The notes under the pieces: generated by a model
Database searches by the model: none
Told to the model about the DNA's origin: nothing
What the model saw: only the letters and a program-made list of their open reading frames with translations
Shown here: positions 47,032 through 58,702 of the stretch, piece by piece
Position numbering within the stretch: position 1 is the first letter of the stretch
Layout of the letters: each line of letters begins with the position of its first letter
Made by a program: the position numbers and the translations under genes
Assembly (NCBI GenBank): GCA_964017065.1
Contig: OZ024785.1
Coordinates: forward strand, 6,646,167-6,710,166
From: Haliclona indistincta
Lineage: Eukaryota; Porifera; Demospongiae; Haplosclerida; Chalinidae
Direction of reading: 5' to 3'
Length of the DNA stretch: 64,000 nt

Positions 47032-50000
47032 AGTTGATTCGCCAGATATCGGGGGAACATGGCTGTTGGAAGAGTCAACCAGAAAGCGTCCAGCAGCGTC
47101 AGTGGCTCGATCGCTAGTACAAGTAACTTCAAACCAAGTTCCAGTACGACTCCTCAACAGCAGAATGGAACCAACCACGATATATGCGGGATCAGAGATT
47201 GCTACCTTGGAGCAAATGGATGTTCCAATTCAGAGTGTCGAAACAGTATCAAACAACAGCAATACCGAGATCAGCGAGAAGAAGCTCAGGTTGTTATCCG
47301 ATCTAGTGAGTGAGGCGGAGACCAGTTTGACTCATGATGAAAAGAAAAGATTTTTTGACCTCGTGTGCTCCTTTGAGGATGTCTTCGCAGTATCCAATTC
47401 TGACCTGGGACAAACCGGTACACTGAAACACAAAATTGATACTGGTGATTCGAGACCAATTCGACAGGGTGTGCGTCGCTTACCTCCACATCAAAGAGCA
47501 GACGTCAAGAAGTTACTTGGCGAAATGATGGATAACAACATAGTAGAAAGATCAACCAGTCCTTGGGCTTCTCCGATCGTTCTCGTAAAGAAAAAGGATG
47601 GGACTGTCAGATTCTGCGTGGATTATCGCAAGGTCAACAATGTCACTCGCAAGGATGCATATCCACTACCCCGTATTGATACTACTCTGGATACTTTGGC
47701 TGGGTCACAATGGTTTAGCACACTTGATCTCGTAAGTGGCTACTGGCAGGTTGAGGTCGACGAGACAGATCGTCACAAAACAGCTTTTTGTACAACGGAA
47801 GGTCTGTTTCAATTCAAGGTCATGCCCTTTGGTTTGTGTAATGCACCAGCCACATTCCAGAGACTGATGGATCTAACACTAGCGGGGCTCCAATGGTCAG
47901 AATGTCTGGTCTACATGGACGATATCATCATCCTTGGTAGGTCTTTCCTAGAACATCTCGGAAACCTTCAAGAGGTCCTTCAACGACTTCGTGATGCAGG
48001 GCTTAAACTCAAACCATCCAAGTGTGCTTTCTTTCGTCAGTCAGTCAAGTACCTTGGTCATGTTATCTCTAGAGAAGGAATTTCAGTGGACCAGGAGAAG
48101 GTCACCAAGGTAGCCACTTGGCCAACGCCCACATCGACTCAAGAGGTACAGCGGTTCCTTGGATTTGCTGGTTACTACCGCCGATTCATTCGAGATTTTG
48201 CAGAGATTGCTAAGCCGTTGCACCACATCACTGAAAAAGCGACGCCGTTTCGATGGTCAACTGAGAGTCAGCTAGCTTTTGAGACACTGCGTAAGGAACT
48301 CATCACTGCACCGCTGCTGGCTCACCCAGATTTTACACAAAAGTTCATCCTGGACACTGATGCCAGTGACACAGGACTCGGAGCAGTACTGTCACAGTTA
48401 GACAAAGAAGGACAAGAGAGAGTTGTTGCATATGGAAGCCGGATACTGAGCAAAGCAGAAAGAAAGTATTGTGTCACACGACGAGAACTACTAGCAGTCG
48501 TCACTTTCACCAAGCAGTTTCGTCCATACCTGGTTGGAAGACATTTCCTCTTACGCACAGACCATGGATCTCTGTTATGGCTACAAAACTTTCGTGATCC
48601 AGAGGGTCAGCTCGCTCGATGGCTTGAACGACTCCAAGAGCTTGACTTTGAAGTTGTACATCGGAAAGGGAGGAAGCACACTAATGCAGATGCCCTCTCG
48701 CGTCTACCTTGCCAACAGTGTGGGAGAGAGTCTCATAGTCCCCTACCTCTCAACGTCTCAGCCACAATGATGCAAGTGCCCACGATTCCAGATGTACAGA
48801 ACCTTAGAGAAGAACAACGAGCTGACAAGACACTGAGACTGATTCTGGAAGGGAAAGAAGCTGGAAAAAAGCCAACAGTCGAGGACCAATGTTCAAGTAG
48901 AGCAAGTCGCCGCCTACTACAGATATGGGACCAACTGACCATTGTGGAAGGGATACTTTGCCGACGATTCGAGTCTACAGATGGTAAAACCACAACAACC
49001 CAAGTACTTGTACCTGACAGTCTCCGGGAAGAAGTGCTGACCGACCTTCATGAAGGTGCACTCGGGGGTCACCTGGGAATAGACAAGACACACGCACGAG
49101 TTCGTGAACGTTTCTACTGGCCTGGCTATCATGACGATGTCAAAGATTGGTGTAACCGATGTCCAGTATGTGCAGCACGAAAAAGCCCAATACCCTTACA
49201 CAGAGCACCACTGAAAAGCATCAAGACAGGATACCCACTACAACTGGTAGCCATGGACATTCTTGGACCGTTTCCAGAGTCAGAAGCAGGGAATAGCTAC
49301 ATCCTGGTCACAGCAGACTATTTCACAAGATGGACGGAAGCATACGCAATTCCGAACCAAGAAGCAGTTACTGTGGCGAAGAAGATGACGGATGAGTTTT
49401 TTCTCAGATTCTCACCCCCAGAACAACTTCACTCTGATCAGGGTCGCAATTTCGAATCAACAGTGATAGCAGAAGTCTGCAAGATTTTGGCTATAAAAAA
49501 ATCTCGTACTACGCTATATCATCCTCAATCTGACGGACTTGTTGAACGATGCAATAGAACCATTCTGTCAATGCTGGCGACTTCGGCCTCCAACAACCCG
49601 TTCAGTTGGGAAGACCATCTACGACCAATGTGCATGGCGTACAACTCAAGTGTTCACCCTACCACAGGATTCGGCCCTTTCTTTCTCATGTTCGGACGGC
49701 GACCACGCATGCCCATTGATCTTATGTATGGCACTCCTAGCCCAGAGGCGACAACAGTATCTGAACACGCAACAAATCTGCGAGACAACCTGAGGAATGC
49801 ATACCATCAAGTTCGTGAGACTATGAACCAAGCGCTGGACAGAGAGAAGGACCTGTATGATAGGAAAGTGCATGGACCAAAACATGAGATTGGTGACCTG
49901 GTATGGCTTCATTCGTCAAAAGTCCCAAAGGGTCAAAGCAAGAAACTACACATACCTTGGAGTGGGCCCTATCGTGTGGTAACTCAGCTGTCTGATACGG

Positions 50001-50260
50001 TTTACCGTATAGAACACCTACAAAACCGCAGGAAACGACAGGTGGTTCACTTTAATCGTCTCAAGCCTTGCCCATCGGACATTCGTTTGCCTCTCGATAC
50101 ACGCACTAGGACTACTCCGACACCAGTAACTCAAGACCCCCCTGGAACACATACAAGACTTGAGCCAGAAGAAGATCCTCCACCACAACCCCAGCCACGG
50201 TATCCACAAAGAACTGCACGCCGAGCCCCAGACTATTTTGGAAATTTCATTCGTCATTGA
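46901..50260 (+). CDS. Retrotransposon 2 pol (RT, RNase H, integrase)
   Basis: 1,119 codons without a stop. The RT has LDLVSGYWQVEV and YMDD near residues 338-341. RNase H has LDTDASDTG and RTDHGSL. Integrase has the HHCC zinc region (HLGIDKTH ... CNRCPVC), then AMDILGPF, SDQGRNFES and the PQSDGLVER segment bearing the catalytic glutamate, and a C-terminal chromatin-proximal region (GDLVWLHS). Codons before about 46885 belong to the protease linker. The frame ends 40 bases before the 3' LTR. The element is coding-intact apart from the protease/pol frame change. Confidence 0.95.
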   Translation: MMDKGITLPIRAPPNRPLPSSRITVHAVEKIEIPPMSTTDVMARVDSPDIGGTWLLEESTRKRPAASVARSLVQVTSNQVPVRLLNSRMEPTTIYAGSEIATLEQMDVPIQSVETVSNNSNTEISEKKLRLLSDLVSEAETSLTHDEKKRFFDLVCSFEDVFAVSNSDLGQTGTLKHKIDTGDSRPIRQGVRRLPPHQRADVKKLLGEMMDNNIVERSTSPWASPIVLVKKKDGTVRFCVDYRKVNNVTRKDAYPLPRIDTTLDTLAGSQWFSTLDLVSGYWQVEVDETDRHKTAFCTTEGLFQFKVMPFGLCNAPATFQRLMDLTLAGLQWSECLVYMDDIIILGRSFLEHLGNLQEVLQRLRDAGLKLKPSKCAFFRQSVKYLGHVISREGISVDQEKVTKVATWPTPTSTQEVQRFLGFAGYYRRFIRDFAEIAKPLHHITEKATPFRWSTESQLAFETLRKELITAPLLAHPDFTQKFILDTDASDTGLGAVLSQLDKEGQERVVAYGSRILSKAERKYCVTRRELLAVVTFTKQFRPYLVGRHFLLRTDHGSLLWLQNFRDPEGQLARWLERLQELDFEVVHRKGRKHTNADALSRLPCQQCGRESHSPLPLNVSATMMQVPTIPDVQNLREEQRADKTLRLILEGKEAGKKPTVEDQCSSRASRRLLQIWDQLTIVEGILCRRFESTDGKTTTTQVLVPDSLREEVLTDLHEGALGGHLGIDKTHARVRERFYWPGYHDDVKDWCNRCPVCAARKSPIPLHRAPLKSIKTGYPLQLVAMDILGPFPESEAGNSYILVTADYFTRWTEAYAIPNQEAVTVAKKMTDEFFLRFSPPEQLHSDQGRNFESTVIAEVCKILAIKKSRTTLYHPQSDGLVERCNRTILSMLATSASNNPFSWEDHLRPMCMAYNSSVHPTTGFGPFFLMFGRRPRMPIDLMYGTPSPEATTVSEHATNLRDNLRNAYHQVRETMNQALDREKDLYDRKVHGPKHEIGDLVWLHSSKVPKGQSKKLHIPWSGPYRVVTQLSDTVYRIEHLQNRRKRQVVHFNRLKPCPSDIRLPLDTRTRTTPTPVTQDPPGTHTRLEPEEDPPPQPQPRYPQRTARRAPDYFGNFIRH

Positions 50261-50302
50261 TGTCTATGCTAATACGAGACGTATTATCTGAGAGGGGAGC
50301 TG

Positions 50303-50452
50303 TGTAACAGTACTGTGATTAATGATATTCATTTGTTGTATTGTCATTGTTATGGACCCATTAGTGTTATGATGAACGACTACTATAAATGTTCTGTAAA
50401 TAATCACATTGATGTTATGTTTTGGAATAGCTCTCACTGAAATATTGTTACA
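50303..50452 (+). repeat. 3' LTR of retrotransposon 2
   Basis: 150 bp, one mismatch with the 5' LTR; preceded by a polypurine tract. Confidence 0.94.
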
Positions 50453-50690
50453 CTTCGATAGCACTGTTGCTATGATCTGCTGCCTGCTGCTGGATTAGCT
50501 GTCACTAGCCTGCACTTCCATAGCACTGTTGCTAAGATCTGTTGCTACTGGATAGCTGCCACTAGCCTGTGCTTCCATAGCACTGTCACTATGATCTGCT
50601 GCTTGCCTGCTGCTGGATAGCTGCCACTAGCCTGTGCTTCCATAGCACTGTTGCTATGATCTACTGCTTGCCTGTATGTTCCATAGATCT
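50453..50690. repeat. Continuation of the minisatellite split by retrotransposon 2
   Basis: Units containing cactagcctg(t/c)(g/a)cttccatagcactg continue from the left side (45290-45525). The (CTG)n portion is shorter here. Confidence 0.82.
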
Positions 50691-50824
50691 GCTGGTCACT
50701 TCTACTGTAGCTTGCATTGCATGCTTCTATGATACTGTTTTGATGCTTCCATGGATCTACTGCATTCATGCATACGTGCTGTCATATGCATCTGCTAATT
50801 GCATGCTAGCATACATGCTACTGC

Positions 50825-52420
50825 ACCGAGGCATCTGCACCTTTGGTGCTTTATTCTGTCATTCAGTCAGTCTGTCGCAACGATTTCTCGTAGCTCGCTG
50901 AAAACTAATCGCTGAAACAAGCAACACGGGTAGAAATCGATACTTGCTCGGATTTGTATTTTCAGAAGTTTGATTTTAAAGTACGGTGGCCCTGGAGGTC
51001 GCTATTCACGTCACAGTTGTGACTCCAGTTGCAGTCGCGTATCACGTATCACTCCAGTCCCGTACAACTAGACGGGTAACCAATCAATGATATTCATGAC
51101 TTTTATAGCTGTATTTTTCTAGCCAAGAGTGTTCGTGCAGGCAGAGTTGCTGCGTGCAGTTTGCTTGCCTATCGATAGGCATCAACTTAGAATAATTTTT
51201 TAATAACAAATTTCAACAACGCAGTGTTTAATAGACATCGCGGAGCGATGAGCTCGCCCTGTGAAAACTATGACGATCGATTGTAGACAATTTTTTTTAG
51301 TTGTGCGAAAGGTGCGAAGCTAAAACTGCTCAGTTTTCCGAGCGCTGCTCGTATCACTATGTGATAGATTCTATTACAGCACCGCAGGTTGTGCTGTCTG
51401 GCACAACACAGCTGTAATATCGTGTACGAGCAGCACTAGGCGAAAAGCTCGCATGACTACCTGCACAGATGGCAGCTGAGCTTGCTTGTGCAGTTTTAGC
51501 TTCGTAGCTTTTCCCACAACTAAAGACGGTAAGTTACAATCGATCGTCATAGTTCACAGGGCGAGCTCGTCACTCCCGCGCAATGTCTAACACTGCATGC
51601 GTTGCTGAAATTGCTACTTTTTGATGCCTATCAATAGACAAGGGAACTGCACGCAGCAATTCTGCCTGCACGAACACTCTTGGCTAGAAAAATACAGAAA
51701 AATACAGGCTACAAAATTTATATTTTATGTACAAAATACATAAAATATAAATAAAGTCATGAATATCATGGATTGGTTACCCGCCTAGTTGTACGGGACT
51801 GGAGTGATACGTGATACGCGACTGCAACTGGAGTCACAGCAGTGACGTGAATAGCGACCTCCAGGGCCACCGTATTAAAGCTTAGTGCGTATTAAAGTTA
51901 CCGCGTGAATTGCACACCTGGATGGCTGTTGGTGGTGATGTAGACTTCTGAGGAGACAAAGTTGTCTAAAGCTGGCTGCCTTGCAGCCAGTGAGTGTATG
52001 AACAGCGTGGCAGACTTGTATATGAAGCTTCGTTCTTGAGTTATGGCGTAATTTGCTTACCTCGCGATCGATGGCAGTTGCTGGCGATCTAGAGTTCGCC
52101 GTAGCACAAAACTACCCACAATTGACTGCCTAGAAGCTGATAGGTTAGAACTTCACTACAGGATAGCAGCGCATGTCTAAAGAAATGGTCTAAACTAAAG
52201 AAAGAGCTATGGACACTATATCTCGATCGCTCGTGTGTTGTGCCCTGCACTCCAACTAGACACGCCCAGTTGAATTAGTGGTCAGCGCTGATTGGCTTCT
52301 GATTGCATAACTATTATACTGCATTGTAATTGCTGTGCAGAAAGGTATAATAATAGCTGCAGCTGTTGTATGTGAAATGGTGGCATTCCACCGAGGCATC
52401 TGCACCCTTGGTGCTTTATT
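50825..52420. repeat. R2 repeat copy interrupted by a foldback element
   Basis: The left part (50825-50981) and right part (51881-52420) together resemble the R2 copy at 475-1282: caccgaggcat, ctcgctgaaaacta, ctcgcgatcgatggc, gactgcctagaagctgatagg and tagacacgcccagttgaattag appear in the same order. Confidence 0.65.
50982..51874. mobile_element. 893-bp foldback DNA element, 6-bp target duplication
   Basis: The ends tacggtggccctggaggtcg and complement are inverted, and pairing continues almost to the centre (about 51370), with indels such as an AT-rich insertion at about 51700-51750. The flanks ttaaag at 50976-50981 and 51875-51880 are a target duplication. No protein frame. Confidence 0.88.
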
Positions 52421-54662
52421 TGAGATGTGTAATTTGGAACTTGTAGCACAGTGAGCACACTACAACTGCCAAAATTAAGCTTCTTTAGGGAAATATAGAG
52501 AAAGCCGATTGATCTCCAAGGTAGAGAAAGCCGGCTTTCAGAGGGATTGACTAAAGCTTTATTTCTGGTGACCTTGGGTCAAGCTAGGTACATGTGGAGA
52601 CACGACAGTGTCCTTTGGGGATTTGACAAGGCCGTACGTTCCCACCTGTTAGAGGGAGACCACATCTGTATTCTGGTCTTAGAGCTCATGAAAAACCCCA
52701 CCTCATAGCTTGATTATTACAACTGCCAGGCCTGATATTATGGTATAATTATATATGAGTGGTATAATTCTGTTATACTGGTAGAACTGTACCCTTAAAT
52801 TCATATGAACATCTGCGCAATGCACAGTATCGTCAGTTGCTGTAGAGTGAACTAGACTCTCTCGGGAAGCAAGCTTCCTTGGTTACAATTTAAATTGGGT
52901 CACTCGGGGCACTGGATACCCAGTCTTTTTCAAGTTTGAAAAGTCTTCAGCCAGACAACTATTCGACAGTGCAGCATGAACTGCCGTCTCTGCTTCTCAA
53001 ATCATCCTCCTTGCCAGAAAATCAGATCACTGCTGGTTTACTGATAAACCTTTATGGATAATAGTTTTTTTGTGTAACTATTATCTCTAATTGTTTGTTC
53101 ACAAACAAAGAAAATGACCAATATCAGAAATCAGACTAAAAACTAACTTCTTTTTTGTGGTCATGGATTTAATGCTACTATTATTAATTTAAACAATAAT
53201 AATATTTCAGAATGCCATTCAACAAGTATAATAAATTATAATTATAATGAGACAAAGTACATAATAAAGTACATCACTGTAAAATAGAGTAAGTGATTAT
53301 TAAACTAGTACATTCATGGAATGGCAGGGGCGAGCCTGAGCATTTAGCCTCGTTAGTGTATAGTTGTTGTGTATAACATAAATCATAATTCAAGTTATGT
53401 GGTGAGTCCAGATTTTAGTAAACAAGTCTGTATTATGTGAACACCAGTTTCACCACAGATTTTTGTGCCGTGGCTATAATGTTAATATTTAACAACGCTA
53501 ATGGGTTTGTTGATGGTGAATAGAATCAATAGTTTGGTTATGTTCAGATGGTGCACTTTCTCCAACTATCTCTTGCTGAGTGTGTTCCTTGCCTAGGCGT
53601 CATGGGAACAATGTACCTGTGGAAGATGTGATAAGTAGGATTCCTCGGTCTCCTCACTCACTGCAGGCAGCTCTACTGCTATCACACACGAGCTCATTAG
53701 ACGTACCTAAGTTACTGTTTGCTCTGTTGCAGCTACTGTTTACTTTTCCGCCGGCGTCTCCGGTAGGCCCTTTGATATTCCTTTTGTCGCTCCAGCCGTC
53801 CCGGCTTTCACGTTGATCGGGTGACTCTGCCTCTCGTCATCGCTTTCTGGTAGCGGCCTTGTCGTGTAAAGTTGTTGCTTTTCAGGTGTCTGTTGTTGTC
53901 GTCTCTGAGTCATCTGCATCATTGCCAGAATGCCAGCATAGATTTGAAACCAAGCGCCAATTATACTGTGCGCACGTGCTAAAAAGGGCGTTTCCTACTT
54001 CTCGGGAACATTGAAAAGGACAAACAAAAATAAATAATTGTGATAAGACCAGGATAAGACTGTGATAATTTATTTATTAATTATTTTTTGTCTGCATATA
54101 TGTATCCCACCTTGGCAAGCCCACGCTCAAAAGCATGTACTCTTGTTGTCCTAGGGTTCTTTTCTTGTATCATCTCTTATCTGTCCTTCATTCGCTTGTG
54201 TATATTAAACAAGTTGGCCCCCCAAAAAACGCAAAGATGTCTACGTGGATTTGGCATTCGATACGCCAGCAAATCTGCCAAAAATAATACAATGTTGTCT
54301 TATAGTGTAATTTTGATCTGTATACAGTGGAACCTTCACCGAGAACATCCACTGAATAGAGGACTGTTCAAAAACCCATTAGCAAATTCTGTTCATATCT
54401 CACTGCCCAAATTGATATCTGCATAACCATGCACTTTGCATGACTCACGCAGTATATTTTTAAACAAGTACAATAATTTGTATAGTCTTTGTGAATGGCA
54501 TAGTGTTGCTATTGTCAGAGCAGATGTCAATTCAGTCGCAATAATCAATTATCATAAGCATAATTTATCATTATTTTTATATTACAAATAAGCCGGCACT
54601 GGCTAATCAGAACATGTTTACATCGTGGTCTGCTTAGCAAAGACAGCTACATCATTGTAAAA
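52421..54662. other. Spacer between retroelement cluster and P3
   Basis: Mostly AT-rich. A possible coding exon on the plus strand at about 53598-53760 (HGNNVPVEDVISRIPRSPHS) has a plausible acceptor (gcctag) and donor (ccg|gtaggc) but no partner exons. Around 54320-54370 the phrase acagtggaaccttcaccgag resembles a transposon end. The P3 promoter should lie near 54600; no clear TATA was identified. Confidence 0.35.
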
Positions 54663-56372
54663 ATGTCAGTAGTACATGTTCTATTAGTACAAGGTAATGT
54701 TACAGTAACTGGATATTATTTTTGTTACTTAACATACAGTTTTATTTCGATTGGTATTGGGTAGTAAAACTGTAACATTGGAAGTCATTCAACCATCCAC
54801 TGGACCAGTCTGTCCAGGACAAGAGGTCATACTGACCTGCACTGTAGCACGGACTGATACTTTAGATGGGAACCTTGTTTTGGCTTGGACTGAATTCAAA
54901 CCAAATTCTCCTGTAAGCACTCAGAATTATAATAAAGTTGACCCAAAGTCAGGACCTTATGTTCTTGGAGTCAATTTTATCACCACTGCGGTGTTCATGA
55001 CTACCACAGACAGCATAGTGATTGTATCTAATGCCACACTTGCATCTGCTACACTTTCAAATACTAACACCAATATTAACTGCATGAGTCCTCCACAAGC
55101 AAATGTTCAGGCAGTTATCATTATTGTAGCAGGTATAATTTTATTATACACGTATCGCAGTTATGGCATCACAAATCTTATTATTATAGGTGCTGGAGAT
55201 GTGCCAGTTGCTCTTCAAATATCAGCATCTGTTTGTTTAACATCACTGACATGGCTACCTCCTCCTAATACTAACTGCGTCTTCAACTACACTGTCAATA
55301 TCACCAACAGCTCCTGCAGTATGACTGTGTACAGTAGCAGCACTTCACTGATACTGACTGACCTGCTCACTCGTGGACAGAACTACTCATTTGCTGTAGC
55401 TGTTACTGACAGTACAGGACAACATGGACCATGGAGTGATCAGCTGATGGTGACTTGGGATGGTGAGTAATAAGAAAATTCTATCTCAGATTGTGGTCAC
55501 AATTATCCTATACAATTAGTTCCTGGTTTAGTCTCTAATATTAGTTTGAGACTTCATCAAACAACTATTCTTGCTAAATGGAAGGTGAACACGAACCTAA
55601 ATTCTTAATCTTGTTCATTAATTGTATTATACAGTCATCTTCATCACCAACCCATCCTCCTGCACTCTACTACACTGTTACTCACAATGTCAGTGGTAAT
55701 GGCAGTGAGCTAGCATTCAACACTACTACCAATGAAGCTAGCTTGAGTGGAGCAAAATATGGAGAAACATATTCGATTTCAGTTTATGCTTTGAATGTTG
55801 TTGGAAAAGTATTACCAGCAAATGCAACAATAAGTGGTTAGTGCACAGGATTGTGATATACGTGATTACTTACATGTACTCTTATAGCTATAGCGCCTAG
55901 TCACACTACTGTAACAGTTCAAGCTACTCCACTTTCAGTAATAACAGTTTATGAACCTATATGTAAAGGTGACAATGGTATCAATGGTATCAATAGTCTT
56001 AAGTTACTAACTTATACTTTGTGTAGAAACAACACAAGTCATGAACTGTACACAAGAGCAGTCTTTTACAGATGGTTAGCGGCATTTTTTCTGAAGTCAC
56101 TATTATTTAATTTTTATGCAGTGACAGTGATCGCTGTATTATTATCCAGTGCAGTACTGTCTATCATTGGTACAACCCTCATCACTAGTCTTGTCTGGTG
56201 CTGTGCTGTTATTAAGAATAAGAGAAATATTAATGCTAAACTTCAGAAAAATCTGTCTATGAAGCAACATGAGCTCACCCAATCGCAACTAATGGGGAAT
56301 ATTTCTACTGGAGAAAATCTAGCTTATGGACAGGTTGTTGATATGCCAATTTATGAGGACATCAATAAGTGA
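54663..56372 (+). CDS. P-type receptor, Ig-like + two FN3, tyrosine-motif tail (P3)
   Basis: Eight exons join into 446 codons: 54663-54693, 54740-55132, 55190-55462, 55520-55584, 55635-55836, 55894-55968, 56027-56074 and 56122-56372. The plan and phases match P1. Signal peptide MSVVHVLLVQVLFRLVLGS; Ig exon diverged from P1 in the middle (VLAWTEFKPNSPVSTQNYNK) but with the same LTCTV and NINCMSPP ends; the first FN3 is nearly identical to P1. Membrane helix, CCAVIKNKR stop-transfer, and tail ending ENLAYGQVVDMPIYEDINK. The most diverged part is the membrane-distal Ig domain, as expected if it binds ligand. Convergent with F. Confidence 0.88.
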
Positions 56373-57070
56373 CAATGAATATAAACTTCAGTTGTAGTTA
56401 CAATACTTGATGATTGCTTGCCATTGTGTTAAAACCTCAGCTTCTGAAGTTCATTTCATATTTTTATATTATAGTTAGTCCGTCATTATATTCCACTCTT
56501 CGGCTACTCATCTTCAGTGCTGTATTAGCACAATACCAATAGAAAGGCTATTACATAGTGAGTGTGCAAGTGGGGAGAAGCTGTATACTGTTTGAAAAAA
56601 CATGCACTCTCGTTTATTTTTGTGCCACGTTTCCTGGTATAGATCCCTATCCTGTGTTTGCTGTGTTTGGTGTAGTCATGGAACCGGTGAGAGTAACATG
56701 AATGCTCAGTCTAACACAAGTGTTGTTATGTGTTACTGCATGGTAAACTCTCTTATGTACAAATATGAGATTATGTTATTCACAGTTCAAACCATAATGT
56801 ACTGTCAATTCAACAAGATCAAAGTCTGCTGAACGATAGAAGAAATCAAGCTACATGAATTAGTTTAGTTAGCAAAGTGGTGATAGTAGCCAACTAGTTA
56901 GGTACAAGTGATACAGACATCACTATAACCTGTCAGTTTGTAACAATACTTAAACATCTGCAGGTTTGAACTGTGAATAAAATAATATCACTGATACTTG
57001 TACAGTGCAACCTCTTTTACTGAATGCTTAATAGAAGATTCAAAAAATTTTGAATAAAATTACGTGATTC
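56373..57070. other. Convergent 3' spacer between P3 and F
   Basis: Alignable to 15246-15979 and 30732-31497 with small indels. No gene seen. Confidence 0.55.
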
Positions 57071-58248
57071 TCAGTTTTCTATAAGGATGTTTGGATCAAT
57101 ATTTACTTTAATTCCCTGATGAGGAGCAACTTGAGTCAGTAGCTATACATGTAATGAAATAAGAGGTATAATAGTAGCAGAAAACAATTATGGTATGCAC
57201 CTTTTTATAAAAATAAATAACCACGATTAATATTATCATTCCTATGAGAATGAAAGATAATATACCAGTCGTGGCACTCAAAGCTATTTCAGCTGTTGAT
57301 GGTTCTGATGGTACGTTTGTAGCTTCTATCAAAGAGGAAGTGATTGAACATGCTGAGTATTGTATTGTATTTTGACAAGCCAAAGTCAGGATGTCTATAG
57401 AAAATATCATTGTTATACCAATGGTGATTTTCAACCTGAACAAATATGATGATTTCATAACAGTTCTTCCAGCAGCATTGGTGACAGTCATGTTCACACT
57501 GAGTGTCTCAGTTGTTGGAACGGAGCAAATCATTGATCTAGTGTTGTTACTGGATTGATGTTACTGGATTGATGTAGTACATGTTATAGTAGACATAGTG
57601 ATGGGAGGAGTACATACACCTTCACCAGGTGGACTGGTTGTCTATAGAAAAATATAGGCTCCAGTTAGCAAAACATAATGCATGCATAGCCTCGTCCACA
57701 GGCTCACTGGCGGCATAATTAAAATCACCACCAGAGAGCCTGGGGCATGGTGCACAAACATGTTTACAGCTCACCCATGAGATCTCGTAGGAGGTGTTGG
57801 TATCACATGAGCTGTTAAGAGCCATTATGGTGACTGCAATGTCAATCCCTATAATGTGTGATATCACTTTGAAATTCACAATATTCGTCATTGCAGTTCC
57901 TTACTGCTATCAATAATCATTTGTTTACTGGTGGTGTTGTCTCCAAGGTGATCAATGCAGTTCACAGCAGCAGTGATTGGTTGTTTTTCTAATACTAAAC
58001 TAATATTCAGTGAAGTGGTATTGTGGCTTGATTCATTGGTAGACAGTTTATAGTGTGTACAACATTCAGGAGCAACAACAGGTGGATTCCAGAACAACTG
58101 CACACTGTCTTGAGAGAATTTGCATGCTGAGTGTACCCATGAGGGACTGGATGGACTTATGTTAATTTAATTGAAGTACATAAAGTCAATACCTTTGCTC
58201 CCCTGCACACGACTGCAACGCCAGCTGAGTCGCTCTTCAAGATGAACA
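57071..58248 (-). pseudogene. B-type Ig/FN3 receptor pseudogene, unit 3 (gene F)
   Basis: Minus-strand tail exon, membrane exon (TTGILSFILIGMIILIVVIYFYKK), second FN3, short FN3 exon (57770-57850, ALNSSCDTNTSYEISW) and FN3 exon (about 57920-58150) are present. The Ig exon is cut to its first codons and joined by deletion to sequence before the FN3 exon. The second FN3 carries an in-frame TAA created by a 14-base local duplication (atccagtaacatca near 57555). A possible leader (MFSKVMNFLQQ, about 58323-58355) lies upstream, uncertain. Confidence 0.78.
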
Positions 58249-58702
58249 CTAAACTGCGTAATTAGAATTCTGTAAAATTCTTGACGGTATACACTGTTTC
58301 GTCTAGCATAAATAAGTATACTTACCTGTTGCAAAAAATTCATAACTTTACTAAACATCAAACTGATCCTCCGGAGGTCAGTGCAGGCATAGGGTGCAGG
58401 TCAGTTGAGTGTCAACTCTTTGATCTCTTTTCCAAAGAAATAAACACAAAATTCAGCGCTATCCATGCATCAAGCATAGTGATCTGCATCAGAAGTATTC
58501 TTTGACTACAGTACTGGCTTACAGTACTCCTGGAGGTGCCTGAAGATAGCCGTACTTGATGCCCTAAAGGTAAAGTAATCGATGCAAGTAATTATAGGTT
58601 TGCATACTTACTTGACCAAAAGCTGTAGCAGACATTTTCTGTGATGGTATTGCACGATGTTTAGCGGTCAATTTTAAGCCTGCATTGGTTATTACAGAAT
58701 AG

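Larger units (their letters stand above)
45526..50452 (+). mobile_element. Ty3/gypsy-type LTR retrotransposon 2 (near-complete)
   Basis: LTRs 45526-45675 and 50303-50452 (150 bp, TG...CA) differ at a single base near the 3' end (atatag versus atattg). The 4-bp cttc flanks both sides (45522-45525, 50453-50456). A primer-binding-like tggcgtagtcggtaggat starts at 45677, and the purine tract gagaggggagc precedes the 3' LTR. Three reading frames for gag, protease and pol lie between. Confidence 0.95.
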
